From contig DAOVGU010000071.1 of NCBI GenBank assembly GCA_030672255.1, positions 1 to 17,858 of the forward strand: a stretch of DNA of 17,858 nucleotides, in the 5' to 3' direction. The notes below the pieces were generated by a model. The model saw only the letters and a program-made list of their open reading frames with translations. It did no database searches and had not been told where the DNA came from. Below are positions 7,303 through 14,075 of the stretch, piece after piece. Every line of letters begins with the position of its first letter. Positions within the stretch are counted from its first letter, which is position 1. The DNA comes from a bacterium. GTDB lineage: Bacteria; Ratteibacteria; UBA8468. The position numbers were made by a program, and so were the translations under genes.

Positions 7303-8328
7303 TTAAATCATCCTCAGAAAAATTAATAAAACTGTTCCTCGAACAAGCATTCCTATCCCCAGAGAGACAAGGAGAATTTGTGCACCCAAGGAAAACCCAA
7401 AGATGGCCGTATATTTGGCGAGGGAATATCTTAAAGTGAAGACTGGCAACATCAAAAGCCCCCCTAAAAGCGAAGCTACCACTGCCTGAGATTCAGTTAT
7501 TCCTCCATCTCGAATCAATGTCCCAACAGAGGTTGCTCCAACCAGGGGACTGAAGATGTAGGTAGTAACCGGAACCGCCGTAACCGAAGGGAGACTGAAA
7601 AGCCTGGTTAGCGGTTGAACATAGCCTTGAACTTTTTCTGTCAAGCCCATATTTATTAGAAGAAGCATCAGAAAGGTCATTGGGACAAAGACCAAGCAAA
7701 CCCTCAAAAAGGTCTTTTTCTGTGTGCGTAAGGCAATAACCGTCACTCTGCTAAACTTAGGTCTTTTATTTCTTTTATCCCTTTTACGCAAGCTAAAGCT
7801 TGCGGCTACCTGTTTACTGAAGCTTGCGGCTACCTGGTAGTCGCAGGCTTTAGCCTGCGCTAATTTAATTTTCCCCCAGGAGATGACAAAGATTAATCTT
7901 GCTATTCCAGAAAGGAGGAAGCTTAAAAAATAGATTGAGCCAACCTTAATCCCTAAAGCCGGGATTATTATTGGAATTTGGTAGGTAAAGCTCTCCTTAA
8001 TATAAACTGGAACACCATTAAGCAAGGCACTTAAAAAAGTTTCTCTTTTGTCCATTATCTTCTCTCGATAGAGTTGAGCCAGCATTGTATTGCCAGCGAA
8101 AACCGAGCCAAAAGAAGTAACAAAGGTAATAGCAGATTTATTGGGCAGATGAGACAATTTTGCCAATGGCCTTCCGATAAATTCTATTCTCTTAAATAAA
8201 TCTAATTCTATAAAAAGACCGGTGATAAATAAAGAGACAAACATAATGATTAATACTCTTGGCACAATACTCCAGGTATCTATTAATGATTGAACTATTA
8301 TCGCCAACATATTAGCGCTTTGTAACAT
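7303..8328 (-). CDS. Two-lobed Gate-domain (nucleoside-recognition-like) membrane protein
   Basis: A 341-residue polytopic membrane protein with about eight to ten helices in two similar lobes. The first lobe contains LPNKSAITFVTSFGSVFAGNT and LLNGVPVYIKESF; the second contains SLPSVTAVPVTTYIFSPLVGATS. These match the Gate domain family (PF07670), which also forms the channel part of the ferrous-iron transporter FeoB. Its place between the ABC ATPase and cobN suggests it moves metal ion or substrate linked to this uptake route, but that is inference. The hydrophilic loop between the lobes (residues 157-181) is encoded by an inserted palindromic repeat and contains a duplicated QVAASFS. The first six codons lie in a 12-bp inverted repeat shared with the other side of the intergenic element, so translation could instead start at the ATG at 8310 (MLAIIVQSL). 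Neither start has a good ribosome site. Confidence 0.75.
   Translation of the reverse strand: MLQSANMLAIIVQSLIDTWSIVPRVLIIMFVSLFITGLFIELDLFKRIEFIGRPLAKLSHLPNKSAITFVTSFGSVFAGNTMLAQLYREKIMDKRETFLSALLNGVPVYIKESFTYQIPIIIPALGIKVGSIYFLSFLLSGIARLIFVISWGKIKLAQAKACDYQVAASFSKQVAASFSLRKRDKRNKRPKFSRVTVIALRTQKKTFLRVCLVFVPMTFLMLLLINMGLTEKVQGYVQPLTRLFSLPSVTAVPVTTYIFSPLVGATSVGTLIRDGGITESQAVVASLLGGLLMLPVFTLRYSLAKYTAIFGFSLGAQILLVSLGIGMLVRGTVLLIFLRMI
7787..7859. repeat. Composite palindromic repeat inserted in frame in a coding region
   Basis: Two perfect palindromes with 8-bp arms, CGCAAGCTAAAGCTTGCG (7787-7804) and CGCAGGCTTTAGCCTGCG (7842-7859), flank a second copy of AAGCTTGCGGCTACCTG (7820-7836). The whole is translated on the minus strand as a 25-residue loop with two QVAASFS units. 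Palindromes of the type CGCAGGCT(A/T)nAGCCTGCG followed by GCTACC are, from general knowledge, widespread dispersed repeats in many bacterial and metagenomic genomes. Here the element keeps the reading frame. Confidence 0.8.
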
Positions 8329-8449
8329 TAATTTTAATACGTTTTGTCATGCCTGCGAAAGCAGGCATCCAGGAATTATTGTTATTGGATTCCCGTTTAC
8401 ACGGGAATGACAGACTTGGAAAACTGCATCGAAATTTATGTTACAAAGC
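8317..8449. repeat. Inverted repeat flanking the intergenic MITE-like element
   Basis: GCTTTGTAACAT (8317-8328) and ATGTTACAAAGC (8438-8449) form a perfect 12-bp inverted repeat, extended by a near-matching AATTT run. The left arm overlaps the proposed start codon of the Gate-domain gene. The pair encloses the MITE-like unit at 8345-8412 and could form a long outer stem. Confidence 0.75.
8345..8412. mobile_element. MITE-like palindromic repeat (TGTCAT...ATGACA)
   Basis: A 68-bp unit with imperfect terminal inverted repeats of about 26 bp. The left end TGTCATGCCTGCGAAAGCAGG contains the hairpin GCCTGC-gaaa-GCAGGC. The right end contains TTCCCGT-ttac-ACGGGAA and closes with ATGACA. Units with this plan (GTCATTCCCGCGAAAGCGGGAATCCAGG and its mirror) are common dispersed repeats in many bacterial genomes. 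It sits in the 126-bp gap between the ATPase gene and the Gate-domain gene, so it would be transcribed within the operon. No transposase is present. Confidence 0.72.
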
Positions 8450-8454
8450 ATTAG

Positions 8455-9240
8455 TTACTTTTTAATTGTTGAAATTGGAATTATGTTAAGTGAATTGGTG
8501 GCAGAGCTCCGAAATATCTCTACCTCTATCCCGTAAACCTCTTTTACATTGGAAGGAGTGAGTATCTTTTCTGGTAATCCTGCCCGGTAGATTTCACCTT
8601 CTTTTAAGATAAGGATTCTATCTGCATAGCGAGCGGCTAAATTGAGGTCATGGGATACCATCACGATAATTAAACTTTCCTTCTTAGCTAAAACCCTTAA
8701 CAATTCTAAGAGTTCCATCTGATGGTTTATGTCTAAATGTAATGTTGGCTCATCAAGTAGAAGCACCTTGGGTTCTTGAGCTAAAGCTCTGGCAATAATT
8801 ACCTTTTGGTGCTCTCCGCCACTTATCTCCGTAATCAACCTTGAAGCCAGATGCGTAATTCCGCTTATTCTTAGAGATCTATCAACTAGATCAAAATCTT
8901 CTTTCTTCTCTTTATCAAATCGACCGAGATGAGGAAATCTACCCATCAGCACCGTGTCAAAGACGGTAAAGGGAAATCTATTGATAGAATTTTGCGGGAC
9001 AACCCCTATTTCCTTGGCGATCTCCTTTTGTCTTATTAAAGATAGGTTCACTTTATCAAGGAATACGACCCCGGTCTTTGGCTTTAGCACCCGGTTGATA
9101 CACCTGAGAAGAGTGGTTTTACCCGACCCATTAGGTCCGACTATTCCTAAAATTTCCTCTTGCTCTAATTCAAAAGAGATGTTCTCTAATGCCTCTACAC
9201 TATCGTAGGAAAAACTTATTTTATCAACCTTCAGTCTCAT
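8455..9240 (-). CDS. ABC transporter ATP-binding protein (FepC/BtuD/HmuV type)
   Basis: A 261-residue ATPase with all core motifs: Walker A GPNGSGKT (35-42), Q-loop Q83 (VVPQN), signature ISGGEHQ (139-145, an LSGGQ variant), Walker B VLLLDEPT (159-166) and the H-loop SHD (H197). Its pattern (RTLKPKTG-like region, DTVLMGRFPHLG) fits the family serving iron-siderophore, haem and cobalamin importers. It should power substrate entry through the FecCD permease encoded directly upstream; the permease stop codon and this start codon are adjacent with no gap. The C-terminal 25 residues after VYGIEVEIF are short and variable, as usual. Substrate specificity cannot be read from the ATPase. Confidence 0.93.
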   Translation of the reverse strand: MRLKVDKISFSYDSVEALENISFELEQEEILGIVGPNGSGKTTLLRCINRVLKPKTGVVFLDKVNLSLIRQKEIAKEIGVVPQNSINRFPFTVFDTVLMGRFPHLGRFDKEKKEDFDLVDRSLRISGITHLASRLITEISGGEHQKVIIARALAQEPKVLLLDEPTLHLDINHQMELLELLRVLAKKESLIIVMVSHDLNLAARYADRILILKEGEIYRAGLPEKILTPSNVKEVYGIEVEIFRSSATNSLNIIPISTIKK

Positions 9241-10281
9241 CTAAAATCCTATCTGCCTCTTTCTCTTACGGAGAAGAAAGAGGAAAAACGGCACTCCCAA
9301 AATTGCAGTGATAATTCCTACCGGCAGTTCTGTAGGGGCAATGATTCTGCGGGAAAGCGTATCTGTCCAGATTAAGAATATCGCTCCTCCTAAGAAAGAA
9401 GAGGGTAGAAGTATCCGATGGTCAGGTCCAACCAATATCCTCATGATGTGGGGAATGATTAAGCCCACAAACCCAATTATGCCACAGGCGGCTACAGCAC
9501 TTGCCGTAATTAAAGAGGCCAAGACAAGAATCATTTTTCTCACATTCTCCACCCCAACACCTAAATCCAGTGCCGATTCCTCACCAGTAAGGAGAAGATT
9601 TAAATCCCGACTAAAAAATGATATTCCGATACTTCCTAAAAGAATTAAGGGGAAGGAACTGAGCACCTTATTCCAATTGCTCGCCCACAATCCGCCCATA
9701 AGCCAGAAAACAATCTGGCGTAGCTGCCTTTCCCCGGCAACATACTGAGTAAAGGAGACTAAAGCAGAGAAGAAAAGTGAGATAGCAATTCCGGTTAAGA
9801 GTAATGTTCCCACGGGAATTTTCCCTCTTGTCTTCGCGATAAAATAGACTAAAAATGCAGTAGAGACAGAAAATAGAAATGCCGAAGGTGCAATCCATCT
9901 CCACCCAAGTCCTAAAACTATCACCAAAGAGGCGCCAAATGCACTCCCCGAGGCAATACCGGTAACATAAGGGGAGGCCATAGGATTCCTGAACATTCCC
10001 TGCATACTACAGCCGGCAATTCCTAAGGCTGCCCCCACAAGGGCTCCCAACAAAATTCTGGGAAGCCTGACCCCAATTACTATTGATTCAAAATATCCTG
10101 GCCAATCCTTGGTGAGATTTACTATTTTAGATAAAAGTATCTTGGCTATCACAAAAGGATGAATGGGAGTTGAACCGATAGTTAAGGCAAAGATCATACT
10201 CACTAATAAACCGACGATCAGAGCTATAAGAATTAGGCTCCATTTAAATCGCCTTTTAACAATAAATTCTTTGGCCTTCAT
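9241..10281 (-). CDS. FecCD/BtuC-type ABC transporter permease
   Basis: A 346-residue hydrophobic protein with about ten helices. It has the FecCD family landmarks: RLPRILLGALVGAALGIAGCSMQGMFRNPMASPYVTGIASGSAFGA, TGIAISLFFSALVSF, WLMGGLW, AACGIIGFVGLIIPHIMRILVGPDHR, and the ending RIIAPTELPVGIITAILGVPFFLFLLRKR. It forms the inner-membrane channel of a cobalamin/iron-chelate/haem class II importer, with the binding protein encoded upstream (ATGA overlap) and the ATPase downstream. Length and topology are normal. The family does not distinguish cobalamin from haem or siderophore substrates. Confidence 0.94.
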   Translation of the reverse strand: MKAKEFIVKRRFKWSLILIALIVGLLVSMIFALTIGSTPIHPFVIAKILLSKIVNLTKDWPGYFESIVIGVRLPRILLGALVGAALGIAGCSMQGMFRNPMASPYVTGIASGSAFGASLVIVLGLGWRWIAPSAFLFSVSTAFLVYFIAKTRGKIPVGTLLLTGIAISLFFSALVSFTQYVAGERQLRQIVFWLMGGLWASNWNKVLSSFPLILLGSIGISFFSRDLNLLLTGEESALDLGVGVENVRKMILVLASLITASAVAACGIIGFVGLIIPHIMRILVGPDHRILLPSSFLGGAIFLIWTDTLSRRIIAPTELPVGIITAILGVPFFLFLLRKRKRQIGF

Positions 10282-11150
10282 TCTTCAAATAACTCTGGGT
10301 GAAACCACCTGGCAAACTGCTCCAATCCCTCAATGCATCTCGGAGCGTAATCGGTATAATAGACAGGGCTTCTGAATATTCTGTTATTCTTGATTGCTTT
10401 AATCTCCTGCCAACCGTCTCTTCCCTTTATCTTTTCAATTCTCCTTTCAGTGGAGGCGCCATATTCTTCCACAATGATAATGTCTGGATTCTGAGTAATG
10501 ATATATTCATTACTCAGAAGAGGGAAGGGAACCTTCTCATCCTTGGCCAAATTTTCTCCTCCGGCAAGAGTAATTAAATCATAGGTGAGAGAACCAGGAC
10601 CTCTTGTGTGTCCCAGAGAGCCTGATTCAAAATAGACCAGCGGTTTAGACTGAATATATGCAGTTTTTTTCTTTATTTTCTCTAACCTTTCTTGGATGTA
10701 ATGAGCAATCTCTTCGGCTCGAACTTCTTTTCCCACAACCTTTCCAATATCCCTTATTAAACCGATTACCCTCTTTATATTGCAGGTATCACTATCGCGC
10801 ACAAATACTGGAATTCCCTTTTCTTTAAGAACTTTGCCATCCGGTCTCCAGGCAAATACTATGTCCGGCTCCAAAGCCATAACCATCTCAATATTGATAT
10901 GGCCAAAACCACGTCCTAACTGTACCTTCTTTTCTGCACCAGGAGGGTTGCTACTACTGCGATTCACTCCTACAATCTTCTCTGCCATCCCCAAATCATA
11001 GAGTATCTGGGTAGCGGCACTATATAAAGAAATGATTCTTTCTATTTTTTGAGGAGTTTTTTCATCCTTTATTTCTCGCCGTAAACCTAAAGCATAGGAA
11101 GAAAAAGTGGCCAGGATAATGAGTAAAATGATACCCAGCCACTTATTCAT
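10278..11150 (-). CDS. Periplasmic binding protein (BtuF/FepB family, PF01497)
   Basis: A 290-residue protein with an N-terminal hydrophobic signal (MNKWLGIILLIILATFSSYALG) and the class III binding-protein fold signs: ERIISLYSAATQILYDLGMAEKIVGV near the start, NIEMVMALEPDIVFA, GGENLA, and IITQNPDIIIVEEYG. It should take substrate from the outer-membrane receptor and hand it to the FecCD permease. No lipobox cysteine follows the signal segment, so it appears soluble or signal-anchored rather than a lipoprotein. It begins 13 bp after the receptor gene and its stop overlaps the permease start (ATGA). The ligand is unknown; BtuF, haem- and siderophore-binding proteins share this fold. Confidence 0.9.
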   Translation of the reverse strand: MNKWLGIILLIILATFSSYALGLRREIKDEKTPQKIERIISLYSAATQILYDLGMAEKIVGVNRSSSNPPGAEKKVQLGRGFGHINIEMVMALEPDIVFAWRPDGKVLKEKGIPVFVRDSDTCNIKRVIGLIRDIGKVVGKEVRAEEIAHYIQERLEKIKKKTAYIQSKPLVYFESGSLGHTRGPGSLTYDLITLAGGENLAKDEKVPFPLLSNEYIITQNPDIIIVEEYGASTERRIEKIKGRDGWQEIKAIKNNRIFRSPVYYTDYAPRCIEGLEQFARWFHPELFEE

Positions 11151-11163
11151 AATATGTTTTTTC

Positions 11164-13425
11164 TCAGAACTTAATTCTTGTCATCAATCCGAAGGTTCGC
11201 CCCGGTGCCTTGTAGTACTTATAGTACTCTTCGTCAAAGAGGTTACCCACCGTAAATATTAACTCATAATTTTTTCCGAAGGCATAAGAAAGTTTAAAAT
11301 CTGCCACAAAGTAATCTTCATAGCCTCCATAGGCCCCATCCTCAGTATCTGAGTTATCATCTGTAGTGTATACCTTGTCTTCATACCGGCCGGCCAAACT
11401 AACCAAAAGTTTTCTTTCCTTAGCAAATTCTTTTGTGTAGTTAAGCCCGGTATTAAAGATATTCTCCGGGACATATGTCAGATGCTTACCCACTGAGTCT
11501 GGATTGGCAGGATTCTTTAGGACCTCCGTTTCATTATGGGTCCAGTTTGTAAAGATAGAAAAGCCTGCTGGTAGTTCCTGCTCAAGACCTATTTCAACTC
11601 CCGCACTTTTTGCCTCAGCCACATTGTCATATTGGGTAATCTTTTCATAGTCATAACTTGTTCCATAGATGCTATTGTATTCATCGACCTCGCTATCTGT
11701 AAGTGTCCTTCGGCAGATATAGTCATCCATTCTGTTATCAAAGTAGGTTATTCCTCCCTTTGCGCCCTTCCATAATCCCTGGTCAATCCCTATCTCCCAG
11801 GCTTGATTCTTTTCTGGTTTAAGTTTTGGATTACCCCGATAAAGTTTACCATAGTAATACCAGTCCTTATAGAGATTGGTTGCCTCCGGACCACGAAATG
11901 CCGTACCAATTGAGGAACGAAGAGTAGTTTTTTCTTTCGGTTTATAAACTGCTGCCAATTTGGGATTAAGACTTTCCTCGCTATTACTGGAAAAGAATTC
12001 ACTGATGTAGCTGTCCGTTGCCGAATTCCAGTAGGAGTTTTTTCCGTCAGAGGTTCCCCAATTATCATACCTGCCCCCGGAAAAAAGGCTTAAGTTTTCT
12101 AAAATCTTCCACTCATCCTGAAGATAGATTCCCCAGCTATTAACCTTACCGGACATTGTTAGCTTTGTGCTTGTTTTGCTTTTAGTGTCTTTCCAGTCAG
12201 ATAGTTCCCACTTCTCGCAATCTACATCCTCATCTCGCCAGTCTAGACCGGTTGTAAGGATATGCTTATCGGTAAGGTCAATCGTTGACTGCAAACCTGT
12301 CCAGAATCTATTGTATACAGTTGTGGAGTAATTGTTGTAGGCATCGGCATACCAGTGGTCATAGGTATCCCAGCCGAGCTTGGCACCGAGAGTTACTTTC
12401 TCAGTAAGTTCTTGGTCATAGGAGAGGGTAGAGCCATAGCCTGGTCCGCCTCCATAACTGGATTCAAATCCTGTACCATATACCTTGAGTTTTGTGCCGC
12501 CGGGACTAATTTCCACGACGGTACTCTCGCCAACAGAAGGCTGAACTACATCGCCGGTAGCGGTATTTAGAAGGTAACTTTCTCCATTCTTGTATCCATA
12601 GTTGTAATCCTTATAATAAAACTGCAACCCGAGCTTTGCCTCGGGAAAGAGCTCATAACCAAGTTTTAGGTTGTAATGGTCATTTTCTATCCAGTTGTTG
12701 CCCTTATCACCTACTAGATAACATGTATCCCCATACTTATCCTTGGTCTCTTTCCAGCCAGTGACCGTTGCCGTAGCAGCGGTCTTACCGGTATACTCTT
12801 TGACCGTATAAAGGTTACTTACATATCCATCCGACTTGCTTTTTTGAGCCGAAAACAGGAAATCTAACTTACCAGTCTTATCACCATAAAGGAGTTTGTA
12901 GACCCCTGTATTATACGATTCTACCCCGGCATCCAATTGAAGTATTCTTTCCTCTGGAGTTTTGGTGATGATATTTACCACTCCCCCAAGAGCTTTGTCG
13001 CCATATAAGGCGGAGAAAGGACCCTTTACAACTTCGATCCTTTCGATTATCTCAAGGGGAATGGTATCGTAGTCCTGTCTTTCCTGTCCATCTACCAAAA
13101 CAAGGCAACGCTTATAGTCATCAAAGCCCCTCAGAGAAAATCCTCCACCTATAGACCAGCGCCCCTTTGACCTGCGGCTGTGCACACCCGGAGAAAATTT
13201 AATTGCCTCATCCACACCTACAAAGTGAAATCTTTCTATTTCCTCCTTACTGATTACAACAACACTTCCCGGTGCATCCTCAACCGCCTTCTCATAACGA
13301 GTGGCAGTAACTACTACGTCTCCTAACTTAAAGATTTTTTCCTTTTCTTCAGCCAGGGCAGTTTGGACAAGGACAGTTAGAAAAATCCCTACTACCAAAA
13401 CCCTTAATCTCTTAAGTGACAACAT
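11164..13425 (-). CDS. TonB-dependent outer-membrane receptor (BtuB/haem-receptor-like)
   Basis: A 753-residue protein starting MLSLKRLRVLVVGIFLTVLVQTALA, a signal peptide probably cleaved after Ala25. The ATG at 13425 is chosen because AAGGAGG (13437-13431) lies 5 nt upstream; an in-frame ATG at 13551 would add 42 residues before the signal peptide and run through hairpins, so it is rejected. A TonB box-like stretch (DVVVTATR, about 36-43) resembles that of BtuB. The plug follows (APGSVVVISKEEIERF, SLRGFDDYKRCLVLVDGQ, IEVVKGPFSALYGDKALGGVVNIITK). The remainder is a Tyr/Asp/Lys-rich beta barrel ending GRTFGLMTRIKF with the terminal Phe expected of barrel proteins. It should bind an external metal complex, corrinoid or haem; NikR encoded just upstream makes a Ni or Co chelate a serious candidate. 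Confidence 0.93.
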   Translation of the reverse strand: MLSLKRLRVLVVGIFLTVLVQTALAEEKEKIFKLGDVVVTATRYEKAVEDAPGSVVVISKEEIERFHFVGVDEAIKFSPGVHSRRSKGRWSIGGGFSLRGFDDYKRCLVLVDGQERQDYDTIPLEIIERIEVVKGPFSALYGDKALGGVVNIITKTPEERILQLDAGVESYNTGVYKLLYGDKTGKLDFLFSAQKSKSDGYVSNLYTVKEYTGKTAATATVTGWKETKDKYGDTCYLVGDKGNNWIENDHYNLKLGYELFPEAKLGLQFYYKDYNYGYKNGESYLLNTATGDVVQPSVGESTVVEISPGGTKLKVYGTGFESSYGGGPGYGSTLSYDQELTEKVTLGAKLGWDTYDHWYADAYNNYSTTVYNRFWTGLQSTIDLTDKHILTTGLDWRDEDVDCEKWELSDWKDTKSKTSTKLTMSGKVNSWGIYLQDEWKILENLSLFSGGRYDNWGTSDGKNSYWNSATDSYISEFFSSNSEESLNPKLAAVYKPKEKTTLRSSIGTAFRGPEATNLYKDWYYYGKLYRGNPKLKPEKNQAWEIGIDQGLWKGAKGGITYFDNRMDDYICRRTLTDSEVDEYNSIYGTSYDYEKITQYDNVAEAKSAGVEIGLEQELPAGFSIFTNWTHNETEVLKNPANPDSVGKHLTYVPENIFNTGLNYTKEFAKERKLLVSLAGRYEDKVYTTDDNSDTEDGAYGGYEDYFVADFKLSYAFGKNYELIFTVGNLFDEEYYKYYKAPGRTFGLMTRIKF

Positions 13426-13430
13426 TCTTT

Positions 13431-13437
13431 CCTCCTT
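13431..13437 (-). promoter_or_regulatory. Ribosome binding site of the TonB-dependent receptor
   Basis: AAGGAGG on the minus strand lies 5 nt before the ATG at 13425. It decides the start of the receptor gene against the upstream in-frame ATG. Confidence 0.88.
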
Positions 13438-13444
13438 TCTGTTG

Positions 13445-13488
13445 CCACCTAAGTCCAGATAGGGTATAATATTACCGGACTTAGGTGG
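13445..13488. repeat. Perfect 12-bp inverted repeat just upstream of the receptor ribosome site
   Basis: CCACCTAAGTCC (13445-13456) and GGACTTAGGTGG (13477-13488) are exact inverted copies with a 20-nt loop, which itself holds a GGTA...TACC mini-palindrome. In the transcript the stem ends about 7 nt before the Shine-Dalgarno sequence. It could gate translation, protect mRNA, or be a copy of a dispersed palindrome. No U-run follows. Confidence 0.8.
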
Positions 13489-13494
13489 AATTTT

Positions 13495-13546
13495 CTGCCT
13501 GAGTACCAGCGGAAGGCAGTCCTTGCTTTTGAGTGAGGCTGCCTTC
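13495..13546 (-). promoter_or_regulatory. Leader with two mutually exclusive hairpins
   Basis: In transcript order there are three segments: A GAAGGCAG (13546-13539), B CTGCCTTC (13519-13512) and C AGGCAG (13500-13495). A pairs with B over 8 bp, or B pairs with C over 6 bp, but not both. This is the plan of an attenuator or RNA switch. I do not recognise a cobalamin riboswitch: the B12 box and the core CCGCNACTG-like elements are missing. It could equally be the remains of a dispersed repeat. Confidence 0.45.
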
Positions 13547-13596
13547 TGCATTTTTGATTTTCAATGTTTTAATCATCACCTCCCTTCCCATTTATT

Positions 13597-13623
13597 GTAG
13601 CATATTTTTAAATTTCGTGCTAC
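13597..13623. promoter_or_regulatory. Wide dyad GTAGCA-N15-TGCTAC, candidate NikR operator
   Basis: Two exact 6-bp inverted half sites are separated by 15 AT-rich bases. NikR of E. coli binds GTATGA-N16-TCATAC, and NikR operators generally show half sites this far apart. The dyad lies about 15 bp downstream of the -10 box of the putative receptor promoter, where a bound repressor would block transcription. The half-site sequence is not a known NikR motif that I can confirm. Confidence 0.4.
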
Positions 13624-13637
13624 CAAAGGGTAAAAAA

Positions 13638-13665
13638 ATTTTAACAAAAAAATCTTAAATGTCAA
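13638..13665 (-). promoter_or_regulatory. Putative sigma70 promoter of the receptor operon
   Basis: TTGACA (13665-13660) and TAAAAT (13643-13638) are separated by 16 bases in an AT-rich stretch. The -35 box overlaps the nikR stop codon (TGA). Transcripts from here would carry a leader of roughly 200 nt containing the dyad and hairpins described separately. Confidence 0.55.
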
Positions 13666-14075
13666 ACATGTTTTCCGATGGTGGTCATTATTAAGGAACT
13701 GTGTTTAACGCCTTTGGTGGCTTTGAGCCTGTCGGCAAGACTTTCTGCCTCCTTTGGTTTCCCTCGTACCACCACAACCTCAAGACAGTTATCCTCATCT
13801 AAATGAATATGCTGGGTGGAAATGATGAGAGAGTGGTAGTGATGCTGGATATCGGTTAAGGTGTTTACCAGTTCCCTTTTGTGATGATCATAAACAAGGG
13901 TGATGACGCCAGCTACCTTTTCGCCCTTTACCCATTCTCTTTTAACTAAATGTTCTCTAATTAAATCCCTGATTGCCTCAGAGCGATTAGGATACTTTTT
14001 CTCTCCGATAAGAGCATCAAACCTACGCAAAAGTTCCTTTTCCAATGATACCCCAAAACGGACTATCTCTTTCAT
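13662..14075 (-). CDS. nikR: Nickel-responsive regulator NikR
   Basis: A 137-residue protein with an N-terminal ribbon-helix-helix (MKEIVRFGVSLEKELLRRFDALIGEKKYPNRSEAIRDLIRE) and a C-terminal ACT-like nickel domain. All high-affinity nickel ligands are present: His78 in IQHHYH, His89 and His91 in TQHIHL, and Cys97 in DEDNCLEV, corresponding to H76, H87, H89 and C95 of E. coli NikR. Family members are tetrameric and repress or activate nickel-related genes when Ni is bound. The start at 14075 is chosen because the family begins directly with this beta strand; an ATG at 14153 would add 26 residues (SEEASIASISASVPSRK) of a kind not expected in NikR. The ribosome site is weak either way. The gene lies directly upstream of the receptor operon, the obvious regulatory target. 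Confidence 0.93.
   Translation of the reverse strand: MKEIVRFGVSLEKELLRRFDALIGEKKYPNRSEAIRDLIREHLVKREWVKGEKVAGVITLVYDHHKRELVNTLTDIQHHYHSLIISTQHIHLDEDNCLEVVVVRGKPKEAESLADRLKATKGVKHSSLIMTTIGKHV

Noticed and set aside
9308..9748. 146-codon plus-strand frame opposite the permease gene
   Set aside because: Antisense shadow of a clear FecCD permease with no recognisable domain.
13426..13551. 42-residue N-terminal extension of the receptor from the ATG at 13551
   Set aside because: It would precede a clear signal peptide, runs through hairpins, and AAGGAGG sits correctly before the ATG at 13425.
13488..13590. Short leader peptide ORF after GGGAGGTGATG (frame MIKTLKIKNAEGSLTQ)
   Set aside because: The spacing between GGAGG and this ATG is too short and the composition gives no support; no regulatory codon run is seen.
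13426..13660. Cobalamin riboswitch ahead of the receptor gene
   Set aside because: GGGAA and GGTG occur near the promoter but the B12 box (AGTCAGnnnACCTGCC-like) and the conserved core are absent; the GGAGGTGAT is better read as a chance Shine-Dalgarno-like stretch.
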